The notes below the pieces were generated by a model that was not told the origin of the DNA, ran no database searches, and worked only from the letters and a program-made list of their open reading frames with translations. The position numbers and the translations under genes are program-made. Source: Darksidea phi (Eukaryota; Ascomycota; Dothideomycetes; Pleosporales; Lentitheciaceae). Taken from it: 64,000 nucleotides of DNA. This document shows, piece after piece, positions 57,549 to 64,000 of this stretch (within the stretch, counting starts at the first letter, position 1; each line of letters begins with the position of its first letter). Location: NCBI GenBank assembly GCA_030770425.1, contig JASJFT010000028.1, positions 264,711 to 328,710 of the forward strand, written 5' to 3'.

Positions 57549-60500
57549 TTAACCGTCGAGCACCCCACTCTCCCTCAAACTGCGATAAAGCTCGGGCTCC
57601 AGGAACTTACTGATAGTAACGTCCTCGGCCAAGCCCTTCCTCCGTCGTGTCTTGAGGACAAAGTCGCGAGCAGTGGCTCTAGCGTCGGCTGGCTCAAGTG
57701 GACGCAGTTTGATTTCCTTGTCGAGAGGGTCACCGGGGACGATTTGCCATTTGTCGAAGGCGAGGGAGAGCGAGACTTGGCCTTGTGTGTGGATCTATGG
57801 AATAGCATTAGCGACATTGATGAGAGGTGATAGGATAGAGGAGTAGGGGAAGACCGGAGAGTTAGGAACAGGGGTTGTAACTTACGCGAAGATCGGTCTC
57901 GAAACCAAAGGAGTCGATAACCGGAATCAGACCTCGCACATTGTAGAGTGGTGTCCCTGCAATCGGCTCATCAAGCAGCACATGGCCCCTCCGTCTCGAA
58001 AGCACGGTATATAGGCTCGCCTTCGTATCCGCAGGCCCAATCATCCTACAGCTATACACCGGCTCCATGAGCCTAGGGCTCGCCATCAAGAAACTGGAAT
58101 AGCACGCTCGACGACTCGTTGGAATAATCTGACCGCCGCCTCGAAAGATAGCTTCTGATGCGAGTTCGACATCTGTGATGCGGAACTTTGTGTTGCGGAT
58201 TGGCTCTTCGCATAACGGGCCTTCCCGCGTTGCCCAACTGAAGCCTTGCCGTATCGTGTCGCGTACCGAGCGGAGAGTTTTGCTGTCGACTTCTGAAGGC
58301 AGAGTGTCGTTTTGGAGGATATTAGGTCCCATATCTTCGGGTCCAAAGGCCCAGATATTGCGGGAAGCGAGGAGATCGTAGCCATAGTTGTCTTCGAAGA
58401 ATTTGCCAACAACGCGAACGGGGTCTTTGATATTGACTTTGCCGGCTTCGATATCCTCTGCGATACCTGGATCGAGCTGCTCGGCGACCATAGTAATCTT
58501 GTTCTTCTTGTTGGGAGTAAGAGCGTAGCATTTGATCGCAGACATTTCTTCCACCGTTTCGCAGAAGCGGGTTACAGGATCCGACACTTTGATCTCCATA
58601 TTTGCATATAGCCGACGAAGATCATGCAGCACGCAGTCCATATAGAGTTCGCCAGTGCCGAGGACGACGTGCTCGCCCGACTCTTCAACTTTCGTGGTAA
58701 TGAGAGGATATGATTTGTTGATTTTACGGAGACCATCGAGCATTTTTGGGAGTTCGGAAGGGTTGATGGGCTCAACAGCCACTTTGAAGACGGATTCGAA
58801 AAAATGACGGATGGGGCGGAAGATGTATGCGTCTTCATCTTCGGGTAGCTTTTGTGCGACAATAGTAGCGGTCTTGACTATTGAGTTGTCGACACCACCG
58901 AGGAGCACCCAGTTACCTGCCGGTACGCCACTTGTTGGAACATTGTATCTTGATTCGGCAATCCAGGTGTCAGTGATTGTGGCAACAACCATGTCTTCTT
59001 CGTCTTCAAGTGTGTAACCTTCACCTAGTACTCGTACAGATGTAGATGACCTCGCAATTCCGCTCAGAACCCGTCCCAAGCAGTGAAACGATTTGGCGTC
59101 TTCAGTATTGAAAAGCTTCGTAACGTGGACGACTAGGGGTCCATCTTGATCACACTTCTGCATCGCTTCTGCAGTCTTAGTGTCCAGAGGACCAGTGTAG
59201 TGCCTTTCAAGAAGCCTCTTGGCACCTTCGGCTGGGGAGGGAACATGCTGCGTGATCATGTCTACGAAGCCTGCAGAAGGTCCAAAATACTGCTGGCAAA
59301 CCAGCCTCATCAGCTCTTTCGCGTCTGTTTTGTACTCGGATGGCTTTAGTCTGATACCCAGCTGGTCGAGCGTATCTTTCAGATCTTCTGCGCTCTCGCT
59401 GAGCGTATGTGCATAGAGCTTGTAAACAGGTTCCAGGATCCAGTGCACAAATGACCGCTGTGAGCCCTCTTCCTGCCCTTTGCGACTAAATTTGCGGCTT
59501 ATCGGATTGTAGAATATGTCTCCCCATAGGCGCATGGAGAACTTGTGGACATCAAGACTTTTCATCGGCTTGCCAAAACCTGGTGCTTTGGCCGGGCCGG
59601 GGTAGAATTCCGCATACATCTTCGCAAAGGATTGGAGGGTGAAACACCATCGCATACTCGTGCAGGCGAAAGCGACGTTGCCTCTTTCAGGACTTACACG
59701 TCTTCTCTCTCCTCGGCCTGGAATGGTGTCTTCGATAACTGTATTGACCTGCTCGATTACGTGCTTGATTTTGAAGTATGCATCTCTTGGAGGTAGCTTC
59801 AGTTCCAGCATCAGACGATCCATCTTATTGACTACTAGTGTCAACGGCAGGTCTTCGAGCAATGCATGCTTAATCGCCATTTCCGTAGTAACTTGTACGC
59901 CTTCAACGACGTCCACCACGAGAACGACGCCGTCAACAAGTCGCAATGATGCTGCTACCTCGTCCGCAAAGTTCACATGTCCTGGGGTGTCGATAACATT
60001 GAATAAATGCGACTTCAGCGACGTGTTTTGAAGGACCAGCGTCATGGGAGCCGCCTTGATTGACAGACCGCGTTCGCGCTCCACCATATGCACGTCTGTG
60101 TACCGCAGCTGCTCCTCACGCTTCTTCCCCCTCTTTGAGTCGAGTCGATCTTGGATGTCATGTGTCTCCATAACAAGCATATCCATGAAGGCCGTCTTTC
60201 CATGATGCAAATGCCCCACGATCGCAATATTCCGTATTTGCTCGGGGTAGTTCATCAGATCTGTCATGAGGTCGCGCGAGTAGTGTACCGGCGGCAAATC
60301 GGTCTCCTGGACTGTGAACTTCTTCTGCACCACGGGCTCGATGATGGGCTGGGACAGCGCCTGTGTATCCTCCTCCTGCACCAGAACTTCGACATCGGGA
60401 CCATATACATCGGACGCGGAGGGGTAGTACTGCTTGTCCTCGTGCAGGATTACAGCGTTCGACGGTCCATCATCTATTTCCATGAGCTGCTGGTTGTTCG

Positions 60501-60679
60501 CCTGCTCTTCTTCCTGGTCCTCATCGTCGAGCACGTAGGCGTCCGCTGCCTCGCCCGCGGATTGCACATCTTCGTCGGACTCGGCTTCTCCGATGAAGTT
60601 TCCGAACCTGCAGGTGTTAGCTTCGTATATCAGACTGAATCGCGACGTTTGGCGATTACTCGTCGTATAGGTCATCCAT
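57549..60679 (-). CDS. snu114: U5 snRNP GTPase Snu114
   Basis: Three exons, 60679-60660, 60607-57886 and 57794-57549, give 995 residues. The first exon is only 20 nt and supplies MDDLYDE, which joins to FGNFIGEAESDED, the conserved opening. The acidic N-terminus is followed by an EF-2-like GTPase: G1 GHLHHGKT (138-145), a DTPGHVNF G3 block, and NKMD for G4. The EF-2-like domains II-V follow (GELYMDCVLHDLRR, SRRACYSSFLMASPRLMEPVY, RRGHV). The last exon gives IHTQGQVSLSLAFDKWQIVPGDPLDKEI and a tail ending GVLDG. Snu114 controls spliceosome activation and disassembly with Brr2 and Prp8 in the nucleus. The 91 nt last intron is longer than most here. Confidence 0.96.
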
Positions 60680-60979
60680 GGTGGCAGTTGATGTGTAGGC
60701 AGCGGTGCTATTAGCGGCGTCGAAGCTCTGCCTAAAGCTATCCAGAAATTGTATGTCTTGGCACGGCAGCGGCGTTACATTCTACCGGTCATGTCGGACC
60801 GTTGCGGAGATGCAGGCGGTGAGCGGTGAGCCAATCGGAGCGGGCATCGAAGCGAGACGTACGTGAGCCCCGCGTGCTTTGTAGCAACTTGAAGACCAAA
60901 ACCTCCTCACGTCTCGCGGGCTGACGGATTCACTCCCATACTCTTCGTCTCTCTTCTCACTGAGCTGCAAAAAGCCAAC
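60680..60979. promoter_or_regulatory. Compact divergent promoter between snu114 and thiolase
   Basis: Only 300 bases separate the two start codons, so both genes must share or abut promoter elements. No specific site could be assigned. Confidence 0.5.
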
Positions 60980-62399
<1,420 letters not shown>

Positions 62400-63410
62400 G
62401 TGTGGTATGCCCGACGTCAATCCTGTAACGCGGATAGCGACAAGATAGATGGTGAAAGAACCCTAATTATAGATCCTGATAAGACAAAGGTCAACCTTTC
62501 AAACTCGAGACCTTTCCACGGCTCGCTCCGGCTTCTTTAACGACAGTGTACCACGTCCATGTGCCTGGCTTCGAGCATAACGATGACGGGCTTTGCTTTG
62601 GACTCGCACAAGTCAGCCATCTGCACACTGCAGATTCTTAAAATGCCATTCCCTTACCTCAAAGCTCTTCAGCACCGATTCATCTCCGCCCACGAAGCGG
62701 TACTGCGTGCCTACGAGGATGACCCCACAGCCGAATCATTTTAAAAAGGGTAATAGAAAATTTTTGGGTTGGATTTTCATCGTGGGAGTCTCTTTTGATC
62801 ATCTGCTTGCCAATTCAACTTAATCAATGCGGCATCGAGGAAATAAGCGTTGCAGGCTTAGCATCCTAGCGGCCGGGTGGAGTGATATTGATAAGACGCG
62901 AGCCCGTCCTGCTGCGCGCCTCAGGTCCTCAACCTCCAGCGGGGCTGAGCAGGTCGAGCGCCCCCCGTGCACAGCCTTGGGAGGCCGCCCTCGCAACCCA
63001 TACTCGGCCATCACAATACCTAGCAAGAGATAGGTGTGGCAAGCAGATTGTCTCTAAAGCGGCAGGCTCGACGTAGCACAAAAACAGCGTAGCCAAAGTA
63101 CTGCAGTTCGCTTATTACTTCGAGTTGCCACCACTAGCAGGGATGATGGCCGCCTTACCGACTACCTTCGACCTAGTCCGTCTAACGACGACTGCTTCTA
63201 TTGTTTTACGGTTTTGACGCTAGTACGGCATCCGTAGCGAGGCACAACGACGGCTATAATAACTGAGTGGCTATAGCGCATAGTGAGGTACACGAAAAGG
63301 AGCGCAGCGGCGGACACAGCGGTGGATACGGTGGGATAGAAGTAGTCGTCGCAAGGCACGACAAGCGCATCAGAGGGCCACAGTGCCAGCTTGAACGGCG
63401 CTTCATCACG
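62400..63410. other. 1 kb intergenic between thiolase and ankyrin gene
   Basis: A 61-codon frame (62559-62744) ends DDPTAESF and has no supporting signal. A 28-base match to the mobile element lies at 62769-62796. The rest has only short open frames. Confidence 0.5.
62769..62796 (+). repeat. Very short match to the element's left end
   Basis: TTGGATTTTCATCGTGGGAG and the following TCTCTTTT resemble the element start (TTGGATTTGCATAGTGGGAG, TCTCTTT). At 28 bases it may be a relic or the limit of detection; the same G-to-T change occurs in the 31999-32068 fragment. Confidence 0.45.
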
Positions 63411-64000
63411 ATGGACATTCTGTTGAACATAGACCCCCGCATCCAAGACGGACGATATGAGATCGCACTTCAAGCGGCGGCATATAGGGGGAGCAAAGAG
63501 ACGGTAGAGACACTCCTTAAGGCCGGCGCAGACGTCAACGCCCAAGGCGAAGAATATGGGACCGCACTTCATGCGGCGGCGGCGGCATATGGTGGGAGCA
63601 AAGAGACGGTAGAGACGCTCCTCAAGGCCGGCGCAGACGTCAACGCCCAAGGCGGAGAATATGGGACCGCACTTCAAGCGGCGGCATATAGGGGGAGCAA
63701 AGAGACAGTAGAGACACTCCTCAAAGCCGGCGCAGACGTCAACGCCCAAGGCGGAGAATATGGGACCGCACTTCAAGCGGCGGCATATAGGGGGAGCAAA
63801 GAGACAGTAGAGACTCTCCTCAAGGCCGGCGCAGACGTCAACGCCCAAGGCGGAGTATATGGGACCGCACTTCAAGCGGCGGCATATAGTGGGAGCAAAG
63901 AGACGGTAGAGACACTCCTCAAGGCCGGCGCAGACGTCAACGCCCAAGGCGGACAATATGGGACCGCACTTCAAGCGGCGGTATATGGTGGGAGCAAAGA
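63411..64000 (+). CDS. Ankyrin-repeat protein, cut by the window end
   Basis: The frame from the ATG at 63411 (MDILLNIDPRIQDGRYEI) stays open to the last base. From about residue 15 it is a run of 33-residue ankyrin repeats with the pattern YGTALQAAAYRGSKETVETLLKAGADVNAQGGE written as successive units; at least five full units are visible. The second unit has two extra Ala residues. The frame is also open upstream to a TGA near 63263, so an earlier exon is possible and the ATG is provisional. Long ankyrin arrays in fungi often form the C-terminal sensor of NACHT-type receptors, so a fused front domain may lie upstream or the protein may stand alone. Its function cannot be given. Confidence 0.75.
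   Translation, partial: MDILLNIDPRIQDGRYEIALQAAAYRGSKETVETLLKAGADVNAQGEEYGTALHAAAAAYGGSKETVETLLKAGADVNAQGGEYGTALQAAAYRGSKETVETLLKAGADVNAQGGEYGTALQAAAYRGSKETVETLLKAGADVNAQGGVYGTALQAAAYSGSKETVETLLKAGADVNAQGGQYGTALQAAVYGGSK
63466..64000 (+). repeat. 99-bp tandem repeat array encoding ankyrin units
   Basis: Successive units such as GGGAGCAAAGAGACRGTAGA are almost identical at DNA level, including silent positions. This points to recent duplication or gene conversion rather than ancient protein repeats. The second unit is 105 bp because of two extra codons. The array continues beyond the window. Confidence 0.9.

Noticed and set aside
57405..57830. 141-codon plus-strand frame
   Set aside because: It lies mostly over the final exon of snu114, whose minus-strand translation matches the conserved C-terminus of that protein.
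63198..63974. 258-codon minus-strand frame with repeated cysteine-rich units
   Set aside because: It is the antisense of the 99-bp ankyrin array. The plus strand gives textbook ankyrin repeats, and a periodic array produces a long frame on the other strand by default.

Overview
The window is nuclear DNA of a filamentous ascomycete (Pezizomycotina; the gene repertoire looks like Dothideomycetes, but that placement is inference). The evidence is: many protein genes broken by 44-91 nt GT..AG introns with CTAAC/CTGAC-type branch points; fungal-specific families (HET domain, kexin, RTC4, Rsc4, Vps53, Yth1, Snu114); dispersed repeats; and dead copies whose stops are mostly TAG/TAA where Gln codons are expected, the pattern left by repeat-induced point mutation (RIP). 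All exon joins given were read by eye and checked for phase.

Layout. 1-12.6 kb: the 3' end of a Gln-rich protein gene, an RTC4-type gene, a HET-domain gene, the rRNA-processing factor rcl1 and a kexin gene. 12.6-17.8 kb: a very long PhoD-type phosphatase gene. 17.8-24.3 kb: a gene-poor block with two decayed genes and a 1.24 kb mobile element with clear target duplications. 24.3-31.2 kb: a DUF1294 membrane protein, a small single-pass membrane protein, a Ca2+/calmodulin-type kinase and an Rsc4-type bromodomain protein. 31.2-39.3 kb: AT-rich sequence without intact genes, holding the second full element in opposite orientation. 39.4-50 kb: vps53, a GH18 chitinase without signal peptide, yth1 and a secreted GH16 glucanase. 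51.5-56.9 kb: a dead NLR-type gene (nucleoside-phosphorylase domain, P-loop NTPase, C-terminal region, then a WD40 remnant) enclosed by a pair of inverted repeats. 57.5-62.4 kb: snu114 and a cytosolic acetoacetyl-CoA thiolase, divergent. 63.4 kb to the end: an ankyrin-repeat gene made of nearly identical 99-bp units that runs off the window.

The housekeeping genes do not form one pathway. They are unlinked functions (RNA processing: rcl1, yth1, snu114; membrane traffic: kexin, vps53; chromatin: Rsc4). The accessory layer is what makes the window distinctive: HET, NLR and ankyrin genes, all families used for non-self recognition in fungi, sit beside repeats and show decay or recent repeat amplification. 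No secondary-metabolite cluster, tRNA, rRNA or CRISPR array was found.
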